Origin: Cycas panzhihuaensis
Lineage: Eukaryota > Cycadophyta
NCBI GenBank assembly: GCA_023213395.1
Contig: CM041465.1
Coordinates: 244,659,741 to 244,723,740 of the forward strand
Reading direction: 5' to 3'
DNA: 64,000 bases
Made by a program: the position numbers and the translations under genes. Positions 11,861 to 22,763 of this stretch are shown here, in pieces; positions within the stretch are counted from its first letter, which is position 1; every line of letters begins with the position of its first letter. A model generated the notes under the pieces. The model was given only the letters and a program-made list of their open reading frames with translations. It did no database searches and was not told the origin of the DNA.

Positions 11861-12407
11861 CGAGAGGAGAGACAAGACTCGTAAAAGAGTGAGGAAGAAG
11901 TATGTAGAGTAAAGGAAAGATGAAGAGATGAGGCTTAACTATTCATGACAACTTAAAAGGATAGCCATAAGAGGATAGGAGAGCCCTACTAGTAGGCTAC
12001 TAGGCTAGCAGAGGGCTTGCCTCATAGAAGAAGGGAAGTCATTAGGGAATTAAGCCAACAACAAGGTCAGAACATTAGCAGGGGGGCAATGAAGAGGCTC
12101 AAGTAGAGGGGGAACTCTTATTGGGAGCCTCAATGAACTAAAGTGATAATAAAAATAGATCTAGTGCATCAAAATGGGCTCCTGAAGTATAAACACTAGT
12201 ACCATTTTAGGCAACCAAAAAAAAGGAGAAAAAGGGCTTATACGAGAGCCAAAAGAGGTGGCATAAATATGTGAAATGATAGTAAAAATACACATTTAGG
12301 AGGAATTGGGCCTATGCCCTAAAGGGAACTAACATCAGCTAAGGGGAATGATCCTGGTGGCTTTTCTAAAGTAGAAAAAGGGTGTAGTGCCCTGGGGGCT
12401 ACTGCGG
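11861..12407. other. A spacer upstream of the antisense gene
   Basis: About 550 bp without a recognisable domain. It corresponds to 43043-43610 in B and serves as sense upstream sequence of aRH and 5' flank of the antisense gene. Confidence 0.4.
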
Positions 12408-12414
12408 AATAAAA
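12408..12414 (+). promoter_or_regulatory. Putative TATA-like box of the A antisense gene
   Basis: AATAAAA, 163 bp before the ATG at 12577. The B copy has TATATAA aligned here. Downstream both share GAAAATG and then GATTCATTTTCA (12429-12448 in A, about 43004-43024 in B), so the alignment does not rest on the TATA alone. Confidence 0.45.
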
Positions 12415-12576
12415 GGAGGGTAAGGGGTGAAAATGGATTCATTTTCATGTAACCTTATGTAATCTAGGAGCTTTGCATCCCTAACACCTGAATTCATCCC
12501 TCATCACATACTTGGTGGAGGAGATCTAGCCATTATATTGATACTTAGAGAGAGTCATTGGGACTAGGAGCGAGAG

Positions 12577-14920
12577 ATGGTAGCAACTAGGCTAGATCCA
12601 GTATGTCGATCTAGACCCAAGCCTTTCAATTGTAATTTTTAGTATTAATACTTTTTGTTATATTTTTAGGCCCTATATAGGTAAATTGGGCCTTCCAAGA
12701 CCCCTTTGAGGATCCGTAGGGGCTGGACTAGGCCATTAGAGAGCCTTAGTCCTAGTGGACCAGTCAAAGTCCATAGGAACCAAAAAAATTTTATTATTTT
12801 TTATTTTTTAATTTTTAGGGGGAGAAGGTCGTGGTGCCACAAACTTCCTCACAGGGTGAAGGGTTGTTCGTAGGGCCTGCTAATATATTCACAGTACCAT
12901 AAATAGATTAGCGATGCCAAGGGAAATAACTAAAGAAAAAGAAAAAAGAAAACTTAAAAATTTTGTCAATTTTAGAGTAGTTTTCCTTTGTTTCTAATAG
13001 CCTAAGACAACTATTAACTTAGGAGGGTGGAGCCTGGCTAATGACATTGAGCTTTTTTTTGCTAGTTTTTACAGCATATTATCATAGTTAACAACTACAA
13101 GAATATAGGAAGAGTCATGATTGGCTTCATAGATCTGTTGTAAAGGCTGAAGAGGGCTATACTATGATGTTGTGAGCTCATGCAGATCATCAGGACACTA
13201 TAGTATACATCAGACTAGGCCCTCCTAGTGGATATCACCTCCCACTAAGATTGCAGGCACCATGTATTACATCTCCCTTAGGTGGGAATGTTATAGTGAC
13301 TCTTGTAAGTGTTAAGAGGATCATAGGAGTGCCAGATAGGGGCTTTCCAATAGTACTGGGGACTCTGCCTAGCACTAACACTAGCCATTGTGAGGCAGCT
13401 AGATTCTTTATAGGTTAGGTTCATTAGGACTAGAGGGGGATACCCTTAAGGATGATCGCCATGGCTAGGATTCCTCATATGAGGAAGATGATCATTTTTG
13501 CCATTTTGTTCTGGATCTCCTAGAAATAAAACTATGAAGACATCCCAAGGGGCTAGATGGAAATAGTTTAGAGGTGCAAACACAGGGGGAGTGCTTCGAC
13601 CGGGTCACTTTGATAGTGGCCAATCTTACTGCTCAGTTAGATCAGATCCAAAGAGTGGGATGAGGGGCATTGTTATTCTACACTCTCTTTTAGTGCTAGT
13701 TCTTTAACCACTTCTATGGAGTAGCTCCATTGGTAGATCCCTAGCCTATATCAGCTCGTGCACCTATGGTACACTTATGGTAGACCAAGTTCAGCAGTGC
13801 AGGAGATCCAATATACATCAAATGATTAGTGGCAACTACATCCCTAGACCTCCTCATAATAGGTGATAATATTAGTGATCTATATCATTTGTCCACTAAG
13901 GGAGTGATAAGGAGGGAGGCAAGGTAGGAGGTGAGGTAAGAGGTGAGGCAGGAGGCAAGGTAGTTGTCACTCCTGAGGAGGAGTCAGGAGGAGAGGAACG
14001 AGGTGAGGGAGCTATTAGTAGAGCCCCAGAGGTAGCGACAATGATGGTAGCAGTAGTAGAGGTAGCAATAGTTACAGCTAGAGGAGAGGTCCTTAGAGCA
14101 GAGGAGGTAGAAGGAGATGGCATGCCAGATGCTCAAGATGAACAGGAGAAGCTAGGAGAGGATGAGATTATGGCTACAGTAGTAGATGTGATAGCCAAGG
14201 ACATACCAAACATACCAGTAGGTGAGATATCCTCTCTTACTCTAGCTCTAGCTCTAAGTTTTGATCATTTGATTTATTTGTCATGTTTCTAGATTTGATT
14301 GATTACTAGATATGCTCTTACTAACATGCTGGTATATATGGATGGCAGGTGTAGATGACATAGGAGAACTGGTTAGGTAGGTGATGTCTAAGCTATTCCC
14401 ACATATATACAAGGAGGGGTATCCCACTATCATAATAGGGGATAAGCCTAGGGCAGCAAGGAGATATATGGTAGCTTTTACTCCACTCATGAGGGTACGA
14501 GATACATGGGTCATAGAGACCTAGGGGCTATATGCTAAGAGAGATTAGCTATAGACATGGATGTAGGCCCTTGAGTCTTAGGGAGGAGTAGTTAGAGATG
14601 CAAGTGGCAATGTAAGGGTCATCGTACTTAAGAAGAGGCTCTAGGAAGTGGAGAGAGAGACAGATAGACCTATTGTAGTGTGAGAGGGATAAACTCTGAG
14701 AGAGGTTTGATCACCTAATTGAGAAAATAACTACATGATCTTCATATAGTAAGACTCATATGGTGATTCCATTATAGAGGAGGCCCAGAGACAAGGGGAG
14801 TGAGGCTGAGACCTCGTATTAAAGGAGGAGGAGGAGGATCCTAAGAGGTATGCAGTCCCCAGGTAAGGGAGTAGGTAGCCTAGGAGAGGATACCTGGTGA
14901 GGGTATAGTAGCCATGTGGA
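12577..14920 (+). pseudogene. A antisense PMD-like gene, three exons; best-preserved splice sites
   Basis: Exon 1 is 12577-12600 (MVATRLDP). Intron 1 is 12601-13074, donor GTATGT and acceptor TTTTTACAG after a T-rich tract. Exon 2 is 13075-14221, 1147 bp, which keeps a phase-0 entry and phase-1 exit. Intron 2 is 14222-14348, donor GTGAGATAT and acceptor GGATGGCAG. Exon 3 starts at 14349 and joins in frame as GVDDIGELVR. The PMD-like core lies at about 13225-13330 (HVLHLP, a frameshift, VIVTLVSVKRIIGVPDRG). A Glu/Val/Ala-rich stretch, 13900-14220, precedes intron 2. Exon 3 holds KLFPHIYKEGYP and FTPLMRVRDTWVIE, then a charged tail. Several TAG or TAA stops are present. The family call is by motif only; the end is approximate. 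Confidence 0.6.
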
Positions 14921-15508
14921 TATATTGTATCATAGGTTTAATGAAGGAAAGCTTCAAACCTCTAGGGGGTTCACACTATGCATGGATACATGATTGTACA
15001 CACCCCCTATAAGGATTCTGATTTCCTTGTGTAGATGGTGGTAACACTTATATCATTATTTACTTTATGTATATAGAGAGAGAGAAGGACCACATTGGTA
15101 CCCTATTTTGATATGTTACACTTGTTCGAGTATAGATTCATGTATGTGGAGATCATAGTATAGATTTATTTATACTTGTTATGTCATGCATATATAAATG
15201 TTTGTATATGGGATGCTTTCTTTTATGCAACATGCACTCACACCAGACACACACAATTATCTTACATGGCAAGCGACCTCGTGTGAGACTAGGGTGAGGG
15301 GATTGTGCATGTTCCTCAAAAGGGATATGAAGACCCTAAAAGAAAGCAACTAGGTGGGTACGGATACCCTAAGAAACAGTAAAAGAGGGGGGATAGGGAT
15401 CACCCCCAAGGGCTTCTTCAAGTAGCAACCTGTACAAAGAAGCAAGACTACATTACATCCTTGGTTAAAAGCCTAGCTACAGGTGTGGCATCAAATTATC
15501 ATGAATGA

Positions 15509-15547
<39 letters not shown>

Positions 15548-15752
15548 CACAAAGGCGGTGCTCCATTATTAGAGGGAAGGATGAGCAGCTACTTTAAAAG
15601 GGGCATGGCTTCTACCTCAACATACAAAGTGACCCAAAATTTAAGCATGCATTGTGCTCCTAATATAAGGGCAAAGTGAAGCATATAGGAGGTAGTTTAG
15701 GCTCATTTTGGAGTAGATGGAGGGTGTCCATTCTACTTAGATGTAGAAGGGA
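14921..15752. other. A spacer between antisense gene end and integrase end
   Basis: Non-coding. It holds the short AG run at 15072-15084 and a TA tract at about 15515-15544. It corresponds to 39640-40390 in B and to 7050-7756 plus 25745-26070 in C. Confidence 0.5.
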
Positions 15753-16990
15753 TCATACATAGAATTTCTTTAAGAATTTATTATTTATAGCTTTGTCAAA
15801 TTCAAGCCCCTCTAATGTCGCTATCCTATACATGTCATTATTGAGGTTCTCAAGAATGACAAAAGGGCCCACCCATTTAGGGCCAAACTTGGATAAGCAA
15901 ATATGAAGGTACTCTAACTTAAGGACTTGATCCCCAAGGTTTAGAGGGTGAGGACATAGATGTTTTTCATACATTCTTCATCCCCTAGCCTTAGATTTAA
16001 GATTTTCTTGGTATGTCGTTAATCATTTCTCATCCAAGGCTTCAAGGTTAAGGAGGCGGCCTAGCGGTACGACTCCTTGTCAACAAGACCCCTAAGGGAG
16101 ACTCTCAAAGAGAGGATCTCCATTTCTATAGGGAGCACTGCTTTGGTCCCATAAACAAGGGAGAATAGGATCATCCTTATTATTGTGTAAATAGAAGTAC
16201 GATATACCCATAGGGCAAAATAGAGTTGAAGATGCCAATCCCTTTAGGATTGGGAAACTGCTTTCTTTAAAACATTGATAAGAACCTTATTGAAAGATTT
16301 AATTTGGCCATTGGCCTAGGGGTAATAAGGAAAGGAGGTCTTATGAGATATCTTAAACTTCTCAAAAAGTTCATCCACCTCCTTATTATAAAATGGTGTG
16401 CCATTATCTATGACAAGGGCATCTAAGACTTTGAATCGATAAATAATGTATTAGTGGATAAAGGTGGTAATTATCTTGCCAGTAGCAGATGATAATGGAA
16501 TTACTTCAGCCTATTTGGTAAAGTATTCTATGGTGGTTGAGATAAACTTATATTATGATAATGAGCATGAAGTGATGGCTCCAATAAGGTCTAATCTCCA
16601 TTGGGAAAAATGCCATCTGGAAATAATAGGATGCATGGCCTCGAAAGATGAGTGGGTGACCTAAGTGTGCTCTTGGCAACTTCAACAATGTTGTGCATAG
16701 GCATGGGCATCCTTGAAGAGGGATGGCTAGTAGTAACCCATGCAAAGGATCCTTTAGGCCATGGATTGGCCCCCAAAATGGCCTCCACAAATGCCACTAT
16801 GATACTTATGGAGGATTTGGTTTGTTTCGTCGGGGTTAACCCAGTAAAGAAGAATTCTATCAAAGGATCTCTTATACAATACTTCCTCTATGAGGAAGTA
16901 TTACCTAGTGGTAGACCTAATACATGAATTTACTTTATTACTAGCATTAGGGGGATATTTCTACTGGATAAGATATTATATGATATATCC
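15753..16990 (-). pseudogene. A integrase, broken
   Basis: Minus-strand remains of the DDE integrase. The C-terminal part is readable at 15753-15974 (LEYLHICLSKFGPKWVGPFVILENLNNDMYRI is present in pieces; it ends LKKFYV and a stop). The core lies at about 16280-16520 in several frames, including the stretch facing the family's DNGTPF box near 16385-16400. The H2C2 zinc region lies near 16690-16860. The order is the same as in B (38570-39639). Stops and frameshifts prevent a continuous frame. Confidence 0.75.
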
Positions 16991-17029
16991 ATACTATTTG
17001 CTATCCATTAATAGATGGAAAGACGAATC

Positions 17030-18560
17030 CTAGAGGGCTAGGATGGGCTTGTCGGGAAACGAATCATTGACTGAGAGGCTATAGAAGTTTGGGATGGGGG
17101 TGCTAACTAGTTGTTCAATGACCACCATTCCCTTCTTTGATTTTTTATTAATAATTTTAAGGTCATATTCTTGCAAGAGGACAACCCATTTACCTATCCT
17201 ACTAGTCAAGTCAGACCATGTCAAAAGGTATCTCAATAAATTAAATTATACGATCACATGAGTGGTGTTTCTAAGGAGGTAATGTCTAAATTTCTTCATC
17301 GTGTGGACCAAGGCTAGGCATTCCTTTTTAGTAGGAGGATAATTAAGCTCAACTACCACTAATGTATGATTAATGAAGTATATAACACACTCAATCCTAT
17401 AATCATCTTCTTGGGCTAACATGGCTCCTAAGGATTCATCGGTAGCTAAGGTATAAAGAATGAATGGGTGATCAAAGAGAGAGGGTGCCAGGATAGGGGT
17501 AAAGACTAGGGATCTTTTGAGCTCTTAGAATACTTTCTAAGCTTTAGGAGAACATAAAAATGGGCCCTCTTTCTTTAAAAGGTTTGTTAGAGGCTTGGTG
17601 TTTATGGCAAAGTTAGCTAAAAAGTGCCTTAGGAAACCCAGCCTACCAAAAAATAACTTAATTTGGCATTGTGTTTTCAGGGGGGACATGTCAAAAATAG
17701 CTTTAACCTTGTTAAGGTCAATCTATATTCCTTACTTGGAGACAAGGAAACCTAAGAGTTTAATGGTAGTCATAATGAACATGCATTTAAGTAGGTTCAA
17801 ACTAACATGCTATTTGTGGCACCTTATAAAGATAGCACGCAAATCCTCAGGGTGGTTGGTCCTCTTGCAAGAGAGGCCCATCATGTCATCCATAAAAACC
17901 TCGAGAGTTTTATTTGTGAGGTCATGGAAGATGAACTTCATTATCCTCTAATAAGTAGTACCTACGTTCTTTAATCTAAAGGGCATTGACTTGTAGGTAA
18001 ATGTGCCCCATGGGGTGGTGAATGCTATCTTGTGATAGTCATCGGGGGATATCTATGTTTGGCTGTATCTAGAGAAGACATCCATTAAGAACATGGCTTT
18101 AAAGTCTGTCATCTGATTAATGATCTAATTGATAAATAACAAAGAAAAGTTATCTTTAGGACATGTGTTGTTTATATACCAAAAATTAATACAAATTCAG
18201 ATCATCCCGTTCTTCTTGGCCATAGGAGTAATATTGGATACCCACTTGGAGTAATCAATGGAAGTGATGAGCCCTATGCTAGCAGCTTTTCCACTTCTAT
18301 TTTCACTATAGCAGATAGTTTGGGATGGAGAGGCCATTATTTTTGTCGCACGGGGTGGGTGCCTGAAATAATTGTAAGGTTATGGGTAACAATGGGGAGA
18401 TCTATTCCCTTCATGTCTGAATGGTTCCACATAAAGATATCACATAACTCTTGAAATAAGAGGGTGTATTCCTCTATTTTGGTGGGGGTGCACTCTACTC
18501 CAACCTTGATGAGTTTTCTAGGGACAAGGAGGATGTCCTTGGTTACCCCTACACACATGG
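17030..18560 (-). pseudogene. A reverse transcriptase and RNase H, broken
   Basis: Minus strand. The RT approach segment at 18337-18558 has KVGVECTPTKIEEYTLLFQE and IFMWNHSDMKGID. The catalytic box reads LEVFMDDMMG near 17885-17915, with FMDD in the place of YVDD. The thumb/connection holds SLNLLKC and LVSKQG. RNase H follows with FILYTLATDESLGAML, YPPTKKECLALV and HYLLRNTTHVI, and ends near 17030 with KKSKKGMVVIEQLVSTPIP. This RNase H is the usual RT-linked domain, in a diverged state typical of the Tat lineage. There are multiple stops. Confidence 0.85.
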
Positions 18561-19439
18561 TGTTCCCCTCTTCAAAGTGAAGGGGAGCTTAGTCAATGGA
18601 AAGAGGTAGGGGAGTGCTAGACTAATATGGGTTTGCTAGGGGAAACCCTAGGGATAAACTCTTCCAAAAACCAAGCTTATGGTGACCATGAGGAAGGATA
18701 ATTGTGAAGCTTGCTAAGTTCTCTAATAAAACCTCATCATTCTTGAAGCAATCTATGCCATGGATGGTTTTTCTTAATGAGGATAAGAGGCAAGGAAGAG
18801 AAGGAGTGATAGGCCCATAATGGTCAATCCACCATTATACGTAATCAAGGGACTCCTTGGAGGAGTTGGAGGGTATCCTCCTATGTCGTTGCACCCCATT
18901 ACATCAAAGGGTAAGCTGATCTGGACCCTGGTCACTATCTATAGAGTCATTGCATGAAAAGAGAAGCTCTCTATCTTTGTCTTCTATGAAGGATGACGAA
19001 GTATGGGGAGTGGATGGAAATGAGGTAGGGAAAGAGTCCATACATGTAATAAGAGCAATCACGTATAGCTCCTAGGATGCACCTGGAGTTCTATGATCTA
19101 CTAAGAGGGTCCTAGGTCGGGACCCATGACTGGATGAAAGATGAGGGGGGTTCCCCCTATAGATGTTGAGGAGGGATTTAGAACAAGGGGGGTCTTCACA
19201 ATCATCGTCAGACTTGGGATTACTTATGATGGTGAGACACCCATAGCTCCTAATACTAATAGGGGCAAACCAAATCAAGTTTAAGGAGGAAGGAAGAGGC
19301 TCTTCCTCTATTTTAGAAGTGTTAGGAATATTAATTGAACATGTGGTGGAATGGGCAAATAGATCCTTATTACCCTCACTTAACTCATGAGCCACCTAAC
19401 CCGATTGATGAGATGATCGTATAGGAGGTGGTTCCTAGT

Positions 19440-19830
19440 AGACAACTTCCATCTACCCTTCGTGGATAAATTTAAGTTGCCCTTATTGAGATGAATGCAT
19501 TGCTCCCATTTGATTTATCCATTTACAACCTAATAAGAGGTTATAGTCCACATCCACATCAAGGAACACTATGTTAGTGAGGACAGTAGTGTCCTCAAGG
19601 GTGAGGGGAATGGAGATCGATCCCAAAGGTATATTTTCACTGCCATCATAGCCTTAGCAATGCCATGGGATTGATTCAAGAGCTGTTATACCTAATTCTT
19701 GCATTATACATAAGGCCATAGCATTGACAGAAGAATTGTTATCTATAATTGTTCTTCTAAGAGTCCACTCAAGAGTGTCAATAGAGATAGTAAATGGGTA
19801 GTACCATTAGCACTCCCTTTCACTTGATGA
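19440..19830 (-). pseudogene. A aspartic protease, broken
   Basis: Retropepsin-like domain that would cut the polyprotein. The minus strand reads RRTIIDNNSSVNAMAL near 19710-19765. The active-site triad D-S/T-G is seen as D-N-N, so the glycine and the hydroxyl residue are both lost. Further on, DYNLLLGCKWINQMG corresponds to the conserved second hydrophobic motif. Confidence 0.7.
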
Positions 19831-22440
19831 TGGGAGATATTTAAGGTTGAAATCAATAAGAGGCTCCCAGTTTAGGGTTGCACCTAAAGCATGGATGAGA
19901 GCTTCAACTTGACCCAAAGCCTTAAGGAAGAGAGTGTGTTGCTTAAGGCAACTTTACAAGACATCCATCAAAGACATTATGGTGGCCACAGTATAAAGCT
20001 CATCAACTATCAAGAAGGACTTCCCCTTTCCTATAGGTTGGGGAAGTGCCCTTCAAAAGTAGTAACAACCCAGGCAGATGGGAATGGTCTTAGGGATCAT
20101 AAGAATTTCAAGTAGTGGATTATCCACAGAAAAGTTTTGTTAGGAAGAGGAGGCCCCAATTGCCTCTTTAGCTACTTAAGATCTCGTAACTAGGCATAAA
20201 GGAGTGGTCTCAAGTATCTGGATAGCTCTCTGCCCCTTGTTTTAGGGTTGAGAGGATCAAGAATTTTGAGGATGGGAACTAGGAGGGGAAGATGAGTTCC
20301 TTGCCCCCTTTACTTTAGTTAGCACAAAAGAGGGGTTATGGGATCATCCCATATTCTTGTTTCCTCTACTTTGGGTGTGTTGGTCTCATTCCCATATTTG
20401 GGGAAAGGATCCCCATAGATGAGTTGGTCTAAGTTGGGTTTGGATGCCCATCTAGGGGAGGAGTCATGAGGTGGGGCAAGCTTTGGGTGTTACAACCAAC
20501 ATTACTTATCCTCGTGAAAGCACTCATCATGGACAGAGCACCACTTCTTGTCCTAGGAGGATCTGGTATTCCTTGCTTAAGAAGAGTGGGTGTTTCCATT
20601 TTTGGGTGGTGTGACTTGGGATGCCTAATGGATAGGCCTATGGGAATCTAAAGGTGATAGAGAGGTTTGGAGCTTAAGCTCCTTCATCATACATTTGAAT
20701 GAACATATAGCAAAAGTTAATAGGTCTAAGGTCTTCTCCATTGTATGAGTAGAAGGCCTTGGGGGTTGTTGGGGTCATTGGTCATGCAATAGAGGGGGTG
20801 CCTTATATCATTACAACAACTTAAGAGGTTTTTTTAGACCCACCTAGATCTCAATTACCTCAAGTACCAAGCACTTAGCTATGGTAGAATCACACGTTGT
20901 TGCCTCCATTTTGAGGACTTCAACATGGACTTCAAGATGGAGGGCATTCATGAAAAGGTCTCTCTTTAATTCCTCAAGAAACATGACCTTCATGGAATGA
21001 AGAAGGTCATGGAAGTTCCTCACAAAGTCATAATTCATCTTGTTGTGGCCTTATTTAAGGGAGAGTAGGGCTTTGATCCCACTCTCAAAAGGATAAGCTA
21101 CATCAAAGTAGTTAACAAATTTATCCACTAGCTATTAAAATAAGTGAATAGAGTGAGCAAGGAGATGGTAAAACCATTTAAGGGCATCTCCTTGTAATGA
21201 ATCGGGAAATAACTTTATTAAGATATGGTCGTAAGCTCAATAGTTAATGCATGCCATGGAGAAGCTCCTAACATACTCAGTTGGGTCTTGCAATGAGGTC
21301 CCATCAAATTTGGATACCTGAGGAGGGTGAGGTAGTAGGTTGGTCCTAAGTGCATTAATGGATAATGGAGTTGAACTATAATCAACAAAGGAGCGAACCT
21401 TAGGTTGAGCTAGAGGATCAACAAGAGAAGAAGGAGTTAGGTGTGTATATCTTGGTCCTCCTTGAGGAATTTAGGCATAAGAGGGATATGGATTCCCTCC
21501 TACTTGGTGGGAGGGAAACATTTCCATTTGAGGGAATGCTAGAAAGGAGGTAAGTGGGCAAGAGAGACCCATTCCTTCTTGAGGGTATGCCCCTTATTAA
21601 GAGGGGACATGAGAGAAAGGGCATTGAGGAAGGGAAGGAAAATCCCCCTTGTAAAGGCATCATGTGTGAGGTTAAATACAAAGATTAAAAAGTTGGGTAT
21701 AGTATGGGATTTTTCCCATATGGACCACCTATAGGAGGTGCAGCTCCATATGGGTGCAATGAATCCACCCCATAAATTGGAAGGGGGTTTCCCTTTCTAT
21801 GCCTCCATGGATAGGATGTGTATCCTAGAGGCACATAGAGAGAAGGGCCCATTGGTTATGGATGAGGGTACATAGGGACAGATCCCACATGGCCCAAAGA
21901 TTAGGGATGTGTAGGTCCCCTAGATCATGTAAAGGAAGCATGAACCACAGTTGGTCGAGGTGTGGCTAATTGACTTGGGATAGGCATACTCAATCCAATT
22001 TAAGATGTGAGCATATCCTTGGTAGTCCCTTGGACATAAGGGATGTGTGACAAATTGGAAACAATAGGAGCGAGTCCTAGTATAGCCAAGGATATGGGTT
22101 GAGAGGAACTAGGAGGTACAAATGTGGAGGAAGAAGGAGCCATGCTACAAAGGATGGTTTCCAACCACTTTGGAGATGGTTGGGTGCTTGTAGCCTAGAA
22201 GCATTATTATAGTGCCTCTACAACATCTACATGAGGAGTTCCCTCCTTCCCATATGAGATAGAGGGCTCCTCATATGAGATGAGACCCACGAAATAATCC
22301 TCATGGGGGCTATCACCAAGGTGATAATAGTCCACAGAAGCAGACATACCTATGTCGTGCATGGAAAATTGATGATAATCTGGGTGCTCTTAGTCACCTA
22401 GGTAAAAGATAGTTCATCGCCCTCTTAGGCAAAATCTTGA
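19831..22440 (-). pseudogene. A gag, broken
   Basis: Structural polyprotein that forms the virus-like particle. On the minus strand the N-terminal part near 22200-22440 has DYYHLGDS and ISYEEPSISYGKE. The Retrotrans_gag core lies at about 20844-21330 (MNYDFVRNFHDLLHS and EELKRDLFMNAL are clear). A zinc-knuckle-like KKWCSVHDECFHEDK lies near 20545. The same order is found in B and C. Proline/glycine-rich linkers separate the domains. Many stops, most of them TAG. Confidence 0.75.
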
Positions 22441-22744
22441 AGGCAAGTTAGAATATAGGTTTGGGTTTTGGAAACATAAGCATGATAAGCCCATTATGAT
22501 AGGTATCCCTCACTGTCGATTTAGAATCAGAGAAGGGGATGGAGGAATATAAAGATTCTTCTAAGATAAGGGGAAGACCTTGCAAGTGACATGAGAAACA
22601 TGGCATTCATATTTCACCCAAAGTCATAGAAGGAATAATAAAATGAGTGATGTATTAGGGATTTCCCAATAAATCTAGAAGGTATAGAAAAAAGAAAGGC
22701 AATGCTAACACAAGGGGAAATTATAACATTCCCTTGCTAGCAAT

Positions 22745-22762
22745 TCCCTAGTATGGTCGCCA
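22745..22762 (-). promoter_or_regulatory. A primer-binding site
   Basis: Minus strand TGGCGACCATACTAGGGA, one base after the LTR end. It resembles the TGGCGACTCTGCTGGGGA-type site of Ogre/Tat elements (14 of 18 by eye), which I recall as matching a tRNA-Arg 3' end. The same site is seen in B (31102-31119) and, weaker, in C (52560-52577). Confidence 0.75.
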
Positions 22763-22763
22763 T

